Shown here piece after piece: positions 9,307-19,244 of a DNA stretch of 41,254 bases. The stretch is from Sphingomonadales bacterium. GTDB lineage: Bacteria > Pseudomonadota > Alphaproteobacteria > Sphingomonadales > Sphingomonadaceae. The stretch lies in assembly GCA_019750455.1 (NCBI GenBank), contig JAIEOM010000033.1, positions 1 through 41,254 of the forward strand, given 5' to 3'. Numbering within the stretch: position 1 is the stretch's first letter; every line of letters begins with the position of its first letter. The position numbers and the translations under genes are program-made. The notes under the pieces are model-generated. The model was given only the letters and a program-made list of their open reading frames with translations. It searched no databases and was not told where the DNA came from.

Positions 9307-10812
9307 ATGAAACGAGCATTCGCCGGACTGACAATGGCTGCTGTCATCGCCTTGGCCAGCACGCCTCTTGCTGCGGAAACCCCGGCACGCGACCAGATCG
9401 TCGCCACGGTGGACGCGCAGCACGCAGCGACGGTTCAGGCGCTCAAGGATTGGGTTGCCCTGCCCACCATCGCCGCCGAGAAGCGCGGCACGCCCGAAGG
9501 CGCGGAATACATGCGCAAGCTCGCGCTGGATGCCGGGTTTCAACAGGCGAAGATCATCCCGACTGACGGCGTGCCAGCGGTATTTGCAACGCTCGACGCC
9601 GGGGCCAAGGTCACGGTCGGCATTTACTTCATGTATGACGTCAAGCAGTTCGATCCGGCCGAGTGGAACACCCCGCCGCTCGAAGCGACACTGGTCGATC
9701 GCCCGGGCGAGGGCACCGCGATCGTCGGACGCGGGGTGGTGAACCAGAAGGGGCCGCAGATGGCCTTCCTCGCTGCGCTGAAGGCCATTCAGGCGAGCGG
9801 GCGGCCACTGCCTGTCAACCTCGTGCTGGTTGCCGAGGGCGAGGAGGAAGTCGCCTCGACCCATTTCGATCAGGTGGTCGCCGTTCCCGAGGTCCAGGCC
9901 GCGCTGTCCAAGGCGATCGGCGTTTTCATCCCTTCGGCCAACCAGAACCGCGATGGCAGCGCGGGGATCACGCTGGGAGCGAAGGGGGCGGTCGAATTCC
10001 AATTGGTGGTGGGCGGCGAGACGTCAGACAGGTATCCCAAGACCGACATCCATTCATCGAACTACGCCCGGATCGAGAGCCCGGCATGGCGGCTTGTGAA
10101 GGCGCTCGATACGCTGGTGGCCGATGATGGTCACACCCCTGCAATCGATGGCTGGTTCGAAAATGTCCAGCCTTTGACGGCACGTCAGAAGGAGCTGATC
10201 GCCGCGAGCGTCAAGCCGGGTGCGGAGGAAGGCGAAAAGAAGCTGCTCGGCGTCGGCCGCTGGATCAATGACGAGGACTATACCACCAGCCTCGAACGGT
10301 TCTTCTCGCAGCCCACTGTGAACATTCAGGGGCTGGTTTCGGGCTATACCGGTGAGGGCGGGAAGACCGTGCTGCCGGGCCGTGCCGAAGCGAAGCTCGA
10401 ATTTCGCCTCGTCCCGAACATGACCAAGGCCGAGGCGGTCAGCAAGTTGCAGGCACATCTGGCAAAGCGCGGCTTCGATGATGTGCAGGTGACCGTCTCC
10501 GGCGGGTACGGCCCCAACGAGACTGCCGAGGATTCAGCCCTGATCCGCGCGCAGAAGAAACTCTTCGAGGCGCAGGGTATCCCCTACACCATCCGCCCGC
10601 GCAATGCCGGGAGCTGGCCGGGGGTGATTTTCAACGGCCCGCCTCTCAATTTGCCGGCCTCGCAATTTGGCCTCGGACGCGGCGGCGGAGCGCACGCGCC
10701 AAACGAATGGTTCCTGATCGAGAGCAGCGATCCCAAGGTCTACGGGATCGACGAGGCAACCATGGCCTATATCGATTACCTGTACGTGCTCGCGGAAGAA
10801 GCGGGCAAATAG
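9307..10812 (+). CDS. Secreted M20-family metallohydrolase with altered metal site
   Basis: A 501-residue protein with a signal peptide (residues 1 to about 23, ending PLAAE), so it acts outside the cytoplasm. The M20 layout is clear: YDV at 110-112, GRGVVNQKGP at 141-150, AEGEEE at 176-181 with the usual general base, and GGGAHAPNEW around 459-468 with histidine 463. Two normal metal ligands differ. The histidine of the usual HxD motif is M109, and the bridging aspartate of the usual GRG..D(x)KG motif is N146. This might be a conserved subfamily with another metal geometry or substrate. The start is supported by GGGAGAG about five bases before the ATG. It may be a peptidase or carboxylate amidohydrolase; substrate unknown. 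Confidence 0.85.
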   Translation: MKRAFAGLTMAAVIALASTPLAAETPARDQIVATVDAQHAATVQALKDWVALPTIAAEKRGTPEGAEYMRKLALDAGFQQAKIIPTDGVPAVFATLDAGAKVTVGIYFMYDVKQFDPAEWNTPPLEATLVDRPGEGTAIVGRGVVNQKGPQMAFLAALKAIQASGRPLPVNLVLVAEGEEEVASTHFDQVVAVPEVQAALSKAIGVFIPSANQNRDGSAGITLGAKGAVEFQLVVGGETSDRYPKTDIHSSNYARIESPAWRLVKALDTLVADDGHTPAIDGWFENVQPLTARQKELIAASVKPGAEEGEKKLLGVGRWINDEDYTTSLERFFSQPTVNIQGLVSGYTGEGGKTVLPGRAEAKLEFRLVPNMTKAEAVSKLQAHLAKRGFDDVQVTVSGGYGPNETAEDSALIRAQKKLFEAQGIPYTIRPRNAGSWPGVIFNGPPLNLPASQFGLGRGGGAHAPNEWFLIESSDPKVYGIDEATMAYIDYLYVLAEEAGK

Positions 10813-10815
10813 GCT

Positions 10816-11706
10816 TCAGGGCCGGGCGATCAGTGCAGCAGCGGCGGCGGCCATGCCGGCGTTGCTGTGGCCGATCCCCGGGACCCGTTCCAGTTGCCAT
10901 CCGAACGTGACGCCACTTGCAGCAGCGGCCGATTGTCCGCGAGCATAAAAGGCTTGCCCGCGGGCATAGCGCTGCAGGCCTTGGGCATCGGCCTCGGGCG
11001 TCTTGCGCAGATCTGGATCGGCCCTGTCAGTGTCAGCGGTTCCGAGCAGCACGATGAGCGGCTTGCCCAGCGCCGCAGCGAGGCTTCCTGCGCTGACCGG
11101 CGTATCGCCGAGCCCATAGGGAAAGCCGATGTCACGATCCGGCATGGTGTACCACCCGGCGTTGGCCGCCACGGCCCGCTTAATCCGAGCCTCTGGCATG
11201 AACAGGGTGAAGCGATGCACAAATTGTGCGCCGGCCGAGTGCCCGTATATACTGTAGTGTGTGGCTCCTGTGCCAAAGCGCATGCGGATATCGTCAAACA
11301 GCGGCTCGATGGCGGCGAACGACCAGAGGGCGCGGGGGCGCGGGATCCCGTCTTCCTCGGTGAAGTAACCGGTGTTGTAGCCTAGTGAGCCGGGAAAGTC
11401 GGTGTTGGCGAACTGTGGGACCACCGCAATGAAGCCATGCTGGCGAGCCAGAGCCGCCCATTCGTCGCGGTAGCGATCGGCATCGCGGTTGACGCCATGC
11501 ATTACGAACACAACTGGTGTGTCGGCTGTCACCTCCTCGGGGAGCTGGTAGAAAACCGGAAGTGCCGGGCCGGCCCAGGCGGTGAACACGAAGCGACCGG
11601 TTGCAGCCGCGTGCTGCTCCGCAGGAACCTCATGCGCCGCCAGCACTGCTGTTCCCGAAACAGCCAGCCACATGGCCACTACAATTCTCACAAGCACACG
11701 CCGCAC
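10816..11706 (-). CDS. Secreted alpha/beta hydrolase
   Basis: A 296-residue protein of the alpha/beta hydrolase fold. An N-terminal signal peptide is present (RRVLVRIVVAMWLAVSGTA, cleavage near VLAA), so it is exported. The nucleophile elbow is YGHSAGAQF, the oxyanion region includes VVFVMHGVNRDADRYRDEW, and a late GIGHSN supplies the likely base; D in LLGTADTDRAD is a candidate acid. The HGVNRDA element resembles polyhydroxyalkanoate depolymerase or feruloyl-esterase-like proteins, but the substrate is not evident. I chose GTG at 11706 because GGAAGG lies seven bases upstream and the signal peptide begins there; the frame is open to 11766. It ends three bases after the convergent M20 gene. 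Confidence 0.78.
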   Translation of the reverse strand: MRRVLVRIVVAMWLAVSGTAVLAAHEVPAEQHAAATGRFVFTAWAGPALPVFYQLPEEVTADTPVVFVMHGVNRDADRYRDEWAALARQHGFIAVVPQFANTDFPGSLGYNTGYFTEEDGIPRPRALWSFAAIEPLFDDIRMRFGTGATHYSIYGHSAGAQFVHRFTLFMPEARIKRAVAANAGWYTMPDRDIGFPYGLGDTPVSAGSLAAALGKPLIVLLGTADTDRADPDLRKTPEADAQGLQRYARGQAFYARGQSAAAASGVTFGWQLERVPGIGHSNAGMAAAAAALIARP

Positions 11707-11745
11707 CGCATGACCTTCCGCTGTTGCTGTGCGGTGCAAAGCACA

Positions 11746-11775
11746 GGGGCCGCCATGCAGCAACATGGCGGCCCC
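11746..11775 (-). terminator. Perfect 12-bp hairpin after the acyl-CoA dehydrogenase gene
   Basis: The arms GGGGCCGCCATG (11746-11757) and CATGGCGGCCCC (11764-11775) pair perfectly around a six-base loop. It lies just past the stop of the minus-strand acyl-CoA dehydrogenase gene and before the hydrolase start. There is no real T run on either side, so it could be a terminator, a bidirectional insulator or an mRNA-end stabiliser. Confidence 0.55.
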
Positions 11776-11808
11776 GAATTTGTGTCCAGCCTTTAGCCAG
11801 CGCCTGGC

Positions 11809-13611
11809 TTACGCGGCGGTTGCGAAAGCCTCAGCCGGAAGCTTCATCATGTACTCGCTGCCAGCTTCCAGCTTGCGGCGCAGCGCACCGGCATCGGGAA
11901 GGAAGCGTTCGGCATAGTAGTTGGCCGACACCAGCTTGGCCTCGTAGAACGCCTTGTCGTCGCCCTCGGCGAGCTTGGTTAGCGCCACCTTGGCCATCTT
12001 GAGCCAGAAGAAGCCGAGCGTCACAATGCCCATGATGTGCATGTAGTGGTGCGCACCCGCGCCGAGGTGGTTGGGGTTGGCCATCGCGTTCTGCATGAAC
12101 CACATGGTCGCCGCCTTCTGCTCGCCCAGCGCCTTTTCGAGCCGTTCGGCAACCGGCTTCAGAGCCTGGTCCTGCTTGGCAGCGGCGATTTCCTCGTCGA
12201 TCATCGCGAAGAAGGCCTGGATTGCCTTGCCTCCGCCCGCGGCCAGCTTGCGGCCGCACAGGTCCATCGCCTGCACGCCGTTGGCGCCTTCGTAGATCAT
12301 CGCGATGCGGCTATCGCGCACGAACTGCTCCATCCCCCACTCGCGCACATAGCCGTGGCCGCCGAAGACCTGCTGCATGTTGTTGGCGATGTCATAGCCC
12401 TTGTCGGTGCCGTAGCCCTTGATGACCGGGGTCATCAGTCCGATCAGGAGGTCGGCCTTCTCGCGCTCTTCGGGGGTCTGCGCCTTGTGGGTCAGATCGA
12501 CCTGGAGTGCGCCCCACAGGCACAGCGCCCGCATGCTTTCGGTGAACACCTTGGCGTCCATCAGCATCCGGCGCACGTCGGGGTGGACGAAGATCGGATC
12601 GGCCTTAGCCGCCGGGTCGGCCGGGCCAGTCAGCGCCCTGCCCTGACGGCGGTCGAGCGCGTAGTTCACCGCGTTCTGGTAGGCGACTTCGGCCTGGGCA
12701 TAGCCCTGAATGCCGACGCCAAGGCGCGCGGCGTTCATCATGATGAACATCGCGGCGAGGCCCTTGTTCTCCTCACCCACCATGTAGCCGGTGGCGCCGT
12801 CGTAGTTGAGGAGGCAGGTGGCGTTGCCGTGGATGCCCATCTTCTTCTCGATCGAACCACAGGTGACACCATTGCGCGCGCCCGGATTGCCGTTCTCGTC
12901 GAGAATGAACTTGGGGACGATGAACAGCGAGATGCCCTTGGTGCTGTCGGGCGCGCCCGGGGTCTTGGCCAAGACCAGATGGATGATGTTGCTGGTCAGG
13001 TCATGCTCGCCGGCCGAGATGAAGATCTTGGTGCCCGTGATCGCATAGGTGCCATCGCCGTTGGGCACGGCCTTGGTGCGGATCATGCCGAGATCGGTGC
13101 CGCAATGCGGCTCGGTCAGGTTCATCGTGCCCGACCACTCGCCCGAGATCATCTTGGGGACATAGGTCGCCTTCTGCTCCTCAGAACCCTTGGCGATAAT
13201 CGCCGAAATCGCCCCGGCAGTGAGGCCGGGGTACATCGCGAAGGCCTGGTTGGCGGTGCCGGTATATTCCTCGAGCACGAAGCCGAGCACGTGCGGCAGC
13301 CCCTGCCCGCCGAATTCCTCGGGCTGGGCGAGCGTGCCCCAACCGCTTTCGACATAGGCCTGATAGGCCTCCTTGAAGCCGGGAGGCGTGGTGACGCTGC
13401 CATCTTCGTGGCGGGTGCAGCCATGTTCGTCACCCGCCTGGTTGATCGGCGCGAGCACCTCGGCGCAGAACTTGCCAGCCTCGTTTATGACGGTCTCGAT
13501 CATGTCGGGGGTGGCGTTCTCGAAGCCGGGCAGATTGCCGTAGCTTGCAAGGTCCAGCACTTCGTTGACGATGAAGCGCGTGTCGCGGGTGGGCGCGGTA
13601 TAGGTCGGCAT
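11809..13611 (-). CDS. Acyl-CoA dehydrogenase with C-terminal extension (DmdC-like)
   Basis: A 600-residue flavoprotein, longer than the 380-residue classical acyl-CoA dehydrogenases. The FAD/substrate region shows MNLTEPHCGTDLGMIRTKA, the ITGTKIFISAGEHDL segment, and QVFGGHGYVREWGMEQFVRD before IYEGANGVQAMDL, where the glutamate of YEG is the usual catalytic base. After this comes a 150-residue helical extension typical of the DmdC/3-methylmercaptopropionyl-CoA dehydrogenase-like group and of other long-form family members. It oxidises an acyl-CoA, exact chain unknown. The ATG at 13611 has AAGGGA upstream; a GTG one codon earlier also fits. The MerR gene lies 55 bp upstream in the same direction, so the pair is probably one unit. 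Confidence 0.93.
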   Translation of the reverse strand: MPTYTAPTRDTRFIVNEVLDLASYGNLPGFENATPDMIETVINEAGKFCAEVLAPINQAGDEHGCTRHEDGSVTTPPGFKEAYQAYVESGWGTLAQPEEFGGQGLPHVLGFVLEEYTGTANQAFAMYPGLTAGAISAIIAKGSEEQKATYVPKMISGEWSGTMNLTEPHCGTDLGMIRTKAVPNGDGTYAITGTKIFISAGEHDLTSNIIHLVLAKTPGAPDSTKGISLFIVPKFILDENGNPGARNGVTCGSIEKKMGIHGNATCLLNYDGATGYMVGEENKGLAAMFIMMNAARLGVGIQGYAQAEVAYQNAVNYALDRRQGRALTGPADPAAKADPIFVHPDVRRMLMDAKVFTESMRALCLWGALQVDLTHKAQTPEEREKADLLIGLMTPVIKGYGTDKGYDIANNMQQVFGGHGYVREWGMEQFVRDSRIAMIYEGANGVQAMDLCGRKLAAGGGKAIQAFFAMIDEEIAAAKQDQALKPVAERLEKALGEQKAATMWFMQNAMANPNHLGAGAHHYMHIMGIVTLGFFWLKMAKVALTKLAEGDDKAFYEAKLVSANYYAERFLPDAGALRRKLEAGSEYMMKLPAEAFATAA

Positions 13612-13666
13612 CACTTGTTCCCTTGGGTGAGCGGCATGGTTGAAGCGGTGGTGTTCGCCCAGCGCG

Positions 13667-14125
13667 TTAGCGCAGGTCGAGCTTTTCGATCTCGGCGACG
13701 AAGTCGGTCAACTCGTTGATCGAGGAATCGATATCGTCACGCTGGGCCTTGAGCTTGGCAATGTGCGCGCGGCACTTCTCTACCGTGACGCGGCGCTGTT
13801 CGACACGGCCATCATCAAGGTCGTAGAGGTCGATCATTTCGCGGATTTCGGTGAGCGAGAAGCCGACATTCTTGGCGCGCATGATCCATGCGAGGCGGGC
13901 GCGGTCACGCTTGGAATAGACGCGGGTCAGGCCAACGCGCGCGGGGCTGATCAGTCCCTCGTCCTCGTAGAAGCGCAGAGCGCGCGCGGTACAGCCAAAT
14001 TCCGAAGTGAGATCGGAAATGGTGAATTGTTCGCGTTCGTGAACATCCGGCCGATCAAGATGTGCGCCGTTTCGGCGCGTCTCGCTTGCGGCGGAATCGG
14101 CGATATGAGCGGGAGCGGTAGCCAT
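13667..14125 (-). CDS. MerR-family transcriptional regulator
   Basis: A 152-residue regulator. The winged-helix DNA-binding domain is at about residues 34-78 and contains FTISDLTSEFGCTARALRF, YEDEGLISPAR and RVYSKRDRARL, the classical MerR pattern. A coiled coil (RRVTVEKCRAHIAKLKAQRDD) follows for dimerisation. The short C-terminus has no metal-binding cysteine pair, so it is not a metal sensor of the MerR/CueR type. Position before an acyl-CoA dehydrogenase gene fits the LiuR-like group that controls acyl-CoA and branched-chain amino acid catabolism. A palindromic site lies 13 bp upstream of the start, suggesting autoregulation. Which ligand it senses is inference. Confidence 0.88.
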   Translation of the reverse strand: MATAPAHIADSAASETRRNGAHLDRPDVHEREQFTISDLTSEFGCTARALRFYEDEGLISPARVGLTRVYSKRDRARLAWIMRAKNVGFSLTEIREMIDLYDLDDGRVEQRRVTVEKCRAHIAKLKAQRDDIDSSINELTDFVAEIEKLDLR

Positions 14126-14138
14126 ACCCGCGCTCTAC

Positions 14139-14154
14139 CTTACGTTTACGTGAG
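14139..14154. promoter_or_regulatory. Palindromic operator candidate of the MerR regulator
   Basis: The 16-bp sequence CTTACGTTTACGTGAG is an imperfect palindrome with 12 of 16 positions symmetric, of the form CTyACGTwwACGTrAG. It sits in the 31-bp gap between the MerR start and the hisI stop. As I recall, the LiuR-type sites of proteobacteria have a similar TTACGT-N2-ACGTAA core. It would therefore be the site at which the regulator controls its own gene and the acyl-CoA dehydrogenase gene. Confidence 0.6.
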
Positions 14155-14156
14155 CG

Positions 14157-14552
14157 TCAAGTGTCGATGCGTTTCAAAACCGGCGTGCCCTCGTGCATAT
14201 CAACTTGTCGATAGAAGCAGCTGCGCGCGCCCGTGTGGCAAGTCGGTCCTGCCGGCACGGCACGAATCAGAAGAGCGTCCTGGTCACAGTCGACGAACAT
14301 CGCCTCGACCCTAAGGACATGGCCCGAGCTCTCGCCCTTCATCCAGAGCTTGCCGCGTGAGCGTGACCAGAAATGGACATTGCCACTCGCAATCGTGGCA
14401 ACGAGAGCTTCTGCATTCATGTGTGCGACCACCAGCACCGAACCTGAAGCGGCCTCCACCACCACCGCGGTGAGAAGCCCGGACGCATCGAACTTGGGGG
14501 CGAAAACAGCACCCGCCTCGCGCTCTTCGGGGGTGAGAACAATGTCGGTCAC
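14157..14552 (-). CDS. hisI: Phosphoribosyl-AMP cyclohydrolase
   Basis: A 131-residue enzyme that opens the purine ring of phosphoribosyl-AMP in the third step of histidine synthesis. The metal-binding residues are all visible: D88, D90 and D92 in DCDQD for magnesium, and C89, C105 and C112 (in TCHTGARSC) for zinc. FWSRSRGKLWMKGESSGH at about 61-78 is the family signature. Length is normal for the single-domain form; HisE is not fused. I chose GTG at 14552 because GGAG lies eight bases upstream and the protein then has the usual length; the frame is open to 14624. It is not next to other his genes. Its own promoter must lie in the adjacent gene-free stretch. Confidence 0.95.
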   Translation of the reverse strand: MTDIVLTPEEREAGAVFAPKFDASGLLTAVVVEAASGSVLVVAHMNAEALVATIASGNVHFWSRSRGKLWMKGESSGHVLRVEAMFVDCDQDALLIRAVPAGPTCHTGARSCFYRQVDMHEGTPVLKRIDT

Positions 14553-14633
14553 GAAAACAACTCCATGCAAGCCGGGGGCGTGCTCATGCGATGATTGTTG
14601 CAAGCACACAACAGCCGGTGACAAAAAATCGCA

Positions 14634-14916
14634 AGTTGGAAGGTTTCATCTTCCGCACCATGCAACTCGGTGGAAGAAAGCCTGCGGAGCCTTCGCAAGA
14701 GGTTCTCCACCGAACAGTGATACCGCCCGGTATCAGGTTCAGGGGGTGACCGGACCGCAGATCTGGCAGCGGGGTGCCAGCGCGACCGGTTGAACGATAG
14801 GGACTGGATCCCGGCAGCGAAGTTAGGGGGTCGCTGCCTCGGCCCGCAAGGGTGGATCTGCACCGTTTCGTCACGTGGCGCCCGGGGCCCAAAAGGCCTC
14901 GGGCGTTATGTTTTTC
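14634..14916 (+). ncRNA. Candidate structured small RNA, unknown family
   Basis: The 378 bp between hisI and comF hold no credible gene but a run of stem-loops on the plus strand. These are GGAAG/CTTCC at 14638-14654, CGGTGGA(A)GAA with TTCTCCACCG at 14668-14712, TGATACC/GGTATCA at 14718-14735 (extended by GAAC/GTTC), CTGGCA/TGCCAG at 14763-14780 inside a GACCGG/CCGGTT stem, GGCAGCGA/TCGCTGCC at 14813-14838 and GGTG/CACC at 14851-14864. A strong terminator follows. The near-continuous pairing and the terminator suggest a transcript of about 280 bases. I looked for the signatures of tmRNA, RNase P, 4.5S and 6S RNA and did not find a convincing match. The promoter is not identified, so the 5' end is approximate. 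Confidence 0.5.
14879..14916 (+). terminator. Intrinsic terminator of the small RNA
   Basis: Arms 14879-14889 and 14895-14905 form an 11-bp GC-rich stem (core GCCCGGGGCC with GGCCTCGGGC, one G-U pair) around the loop CAAAA. The tail TTATGTTTTT follows at once. Only the plus-strand reading has the T run, and no plus-strand coding gene lies upstream, which is why I infer an RNA gene. It lies 15 bp before the stop of the convergent comF gene. Confidence 0.8.
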
Positions 14917-14930
14917 AGGACAGGACGGCA

Positions 14931-15626
14931 TCAGGGATGCGCGTGCTTGTGGTCCTCTTCCACCCGGGCAAAGCAGGCGACCGCGATCGAGGCAGGTCCT
15001 GCTGCTGCGATAGCCGCTATGCAGGCGCGGCTTGTCGCCCCGCTTGTCAGCACATCATCCACCAGCACCACGTCGCGCCCGTTGATTTGTTTTGCGGCGC
15101 CGGACCCAAGCCGGATCGCTCCGGTCAGCACCTTCTCCCGCGCCTCGCGCCCAAGGCCGCCAAGGTTGGGCGTGAGCCGATGACGGAGCAGCACGCCGAC
15201 TGCCGCTTCACCCTTCCCCATCTTCGCCAGATCGCGCGCCAGCAACGCGGCCTGATTGAAGCCGCGGTTCCATAGCCTCCAGCGATGGAGTGGCACCGGC
15301 ACCAGCAACGGCAAGGGGCGCCCTGCTTCCGGCTCGGGCAGCCGCGCCGCCATCAGCCGGGCGAGCAGACGCGAAAGCGCAATCCGGCCGCCGTGCTTAT
15401 AGGCTAACACCAGCTTGCGGGACGTGTCGTTGTAATAGGTCGCGGCGTAAACCGGCATGGCGTGGCCGGCAGCCTCGGCATGGGCGGGCACCTCAAGGCT
15501 GCTCCAGCAGTCCGCGCAAAGCCCCGCCTGGCTGGCAATCGCCATCCCGCACGACGGGCAGCGCGGCGGATAGACGAAATCCACCACGGGGGCGAAATGC
15601 CGGGCGAGGTGAGCGACCACTGCCAT
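14931..15626 (-). CDS. ComF family protein (phosphoribosyltransferase fold)
   Basis: A 231-residue protein with the ComF layout. A zinc cluster with C23, C26, C37 and C40 (CPSC and CADC) is followed by a type I phosphoribosyltransferase domain with the PRPP-binding motif VVLVDDVLTSGAT at 186-198. The central PVPLHRWRLWNRGFNQAALLA segment is typical of the family. ComF proteins take part in DNA uptake and have been linked to replication-fork repair, but the catalytic role is unsettled. I chose the ATG at 15626 because it begins the normal N-terminus; the open frame to 16232 overlaps the divergent methyltransferase gene and is a shadow. The 57 bp before that gene must contain two promoters. Confidence 0.9.
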   Translation of the reverse strand: MAVVAHLARHFAPVVDFVYPPRCPSCGMAIASQAGLCADCWSSLEVPAHAEAAGHAMPVYAATYYNDTSRKLVLAYKHGGRIALSRLLARLMAARLPEPEAGRPLPLLVPVPLHRWRLWNRGFNQAALLARDLAKMGKGEAAVGVLLRHRLTPNLGGLGREAREKVLTGAIRLGSGAAKQINGRDVVLVDDVLTSGATSRACIAAIAAAGPASIAVACFARVEEDHKHAHP

Positions 15627-15683
15627 CACATCCGAATGTCGCACGGCTTGCACTCCCGAGGCAAGCACGGCAGTGCGACGTGG

Positions 15684-16447
15684 ATGAGTGCCCCCAATGT
15701 CCCCTCGATCTTCGCCGAAACGCGCCGAATTGCCCGGGTCCTGCGCTCGGCAAAGCGAATGCGCTGTTCGGATGACGCGGCAACCTTCCTCCTCGACGAG
15801 ATCGCCGAGGATATGATCGACCGTTTGAGCTTCGTGCGCCACGCCCCTGCCAAAGCATTGCTGATTGGCGGCTGCACCGATGCACTCGCCGCCTATCTGC
15901 GGCAGGGCAATGCGGCACTGGTCGTTGATCCGGTTGCCAACCCGGCGGAGCCGCTCGCGGGGGGACCTTATGACTTCATCGGCGTTCTCGGCCAGCTTGA
16001 TGCGGTCAACGACCTGCCGGGCGCATTGATCCACCTTCGTGCCGCCTTGACCCCGGGCGGTCTGGTTATTGCGAGCTTTATCGGCGGCCAGAGCTTGCCT
16101 GCTCTGCGCGCATCGATGATGGCGTCCGAGCCGGATCGTCCTGCAGCCCGCCTTCACCCGCTGGTCGATGCCCGCGCCGCTCCTTCCCTGCTCCAGCGAG
16201 CAGGGTGGAAGGACCCGGTCGTGGACTCGCACACGCTCGGCGTGCGCTATGCCAGTCTTGATCGTCTGGTCAGCGATCTTCGCGATCAGGGGCTCGGCAA
16301 TGCGCTCGCCAAGCCCGCCGCACCGCTCGGCAAAGCCGCTATCGCCCGCGCCCGCGCCGCCTTTGCCGCACGGGCCGAGGCGGATGGCAAGGTGACCGAG
16401 ACCTTCGAGATCGTCACCCTCACCGGGCGACGATCCCTCGCGGGGAC

Positions 16448-16451
<4 letters not shown>
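15684..16451 (+). CDS. SAM-dependent methyltransferase-like protein (NDUFAF5/BioC-like)
   Basis: A 255-residue protein. Residues 30-60 (SDDAATFLLDEIAEDMIDRL) resemble the start of the NDUFAF5/BioC-like group of methyltransferases. ALLIGGCTDALAAYL at about 58-72 is the position of the SAM-binding glycine loop but is degenerate (IGGCTD), and LTPGGLVIASFIGGQSLPALR at 122-142 is the typical post-loop strand and helix. NDUFAF5 hydroxylates an arginine of complex I, and related bacterial proteins are uncharacterised. The weak glycine loop leaves activity uncertain. The ATG at 15684 is the only start that does not enter the comF promoter region. The TAG stop shares four bases with the stop of ppdK. 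Confidence 0.75.
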
Positions 16452-19120
<2,669 letters not shown>

Positions 19121-19146
19121 ATTGCTTCCTACGCTGTGTTGGGAAT

Positions 19147-19170
19147 GTGACAAAGGTTACAGCATGTCAC
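19147..19170. promoter_or_regulatory. Inverted repeat upstream of ppdK
   Basis: GTGACA (19147-19152) and TGTCAC (19165-19170) form an inverted repeat with a 12-bp spacer, 26 bp upstream of the ppdK start. It could bind a dimeric regulator. No known consensus is clearly met, so this is only a candidate. The rest of the 124-bp gap to glyS shows nothing else of note. Confidence 0.3.
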
Positions 19171-19244
19171 TTTCCATACAGGGATCATGGCCTTGAAATA
19201 CTGTGCCTTTTCTCAAGGTGACACGAAAAGATATGCGGGAGAAA

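Noticed and set aside
12037-13719. Long open frame on the plus strand opposite the acyl-CoA dehydrogenase
   Set aside because: It is antisense to a well-supported gene, has a biased Arg/His/Val-rich composition, and resembles no family. High GC makes such shadows common.
14728-14744. TGAACCTGATACC on the minus strand, recalling the TPP riboswitch core
   Set aside because: The CTGAGA and GCG-AGGGA parts are missing, and the only intrinsic terminator of the region works on the other strand. The piece is one arm of a hairpin.
14634-14916. Assignment of the candidate RNA to tmRNA, RNase P, 4.5S or 6S RNA
   Set aside because: There is no tag reading frame or TTCGA-type T arm, no GAGGAAAGTCC box, no GGAAGGAAGC loop, and no single long bubble-hairpin. 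A 6S-like CCTGCGG segment near 14682 is too short to count.
14790-15275. Open frame across the small RNA terminator and comF
   Set aside because: It crosses an intrinsic terminator and runs antisense into comF; the composition is that of a shadow.
15627-16232. Longer N-terminus for comF
   Set aside because: The added 200 residues lie antisense to the methyltransferase gene and lack any domain.
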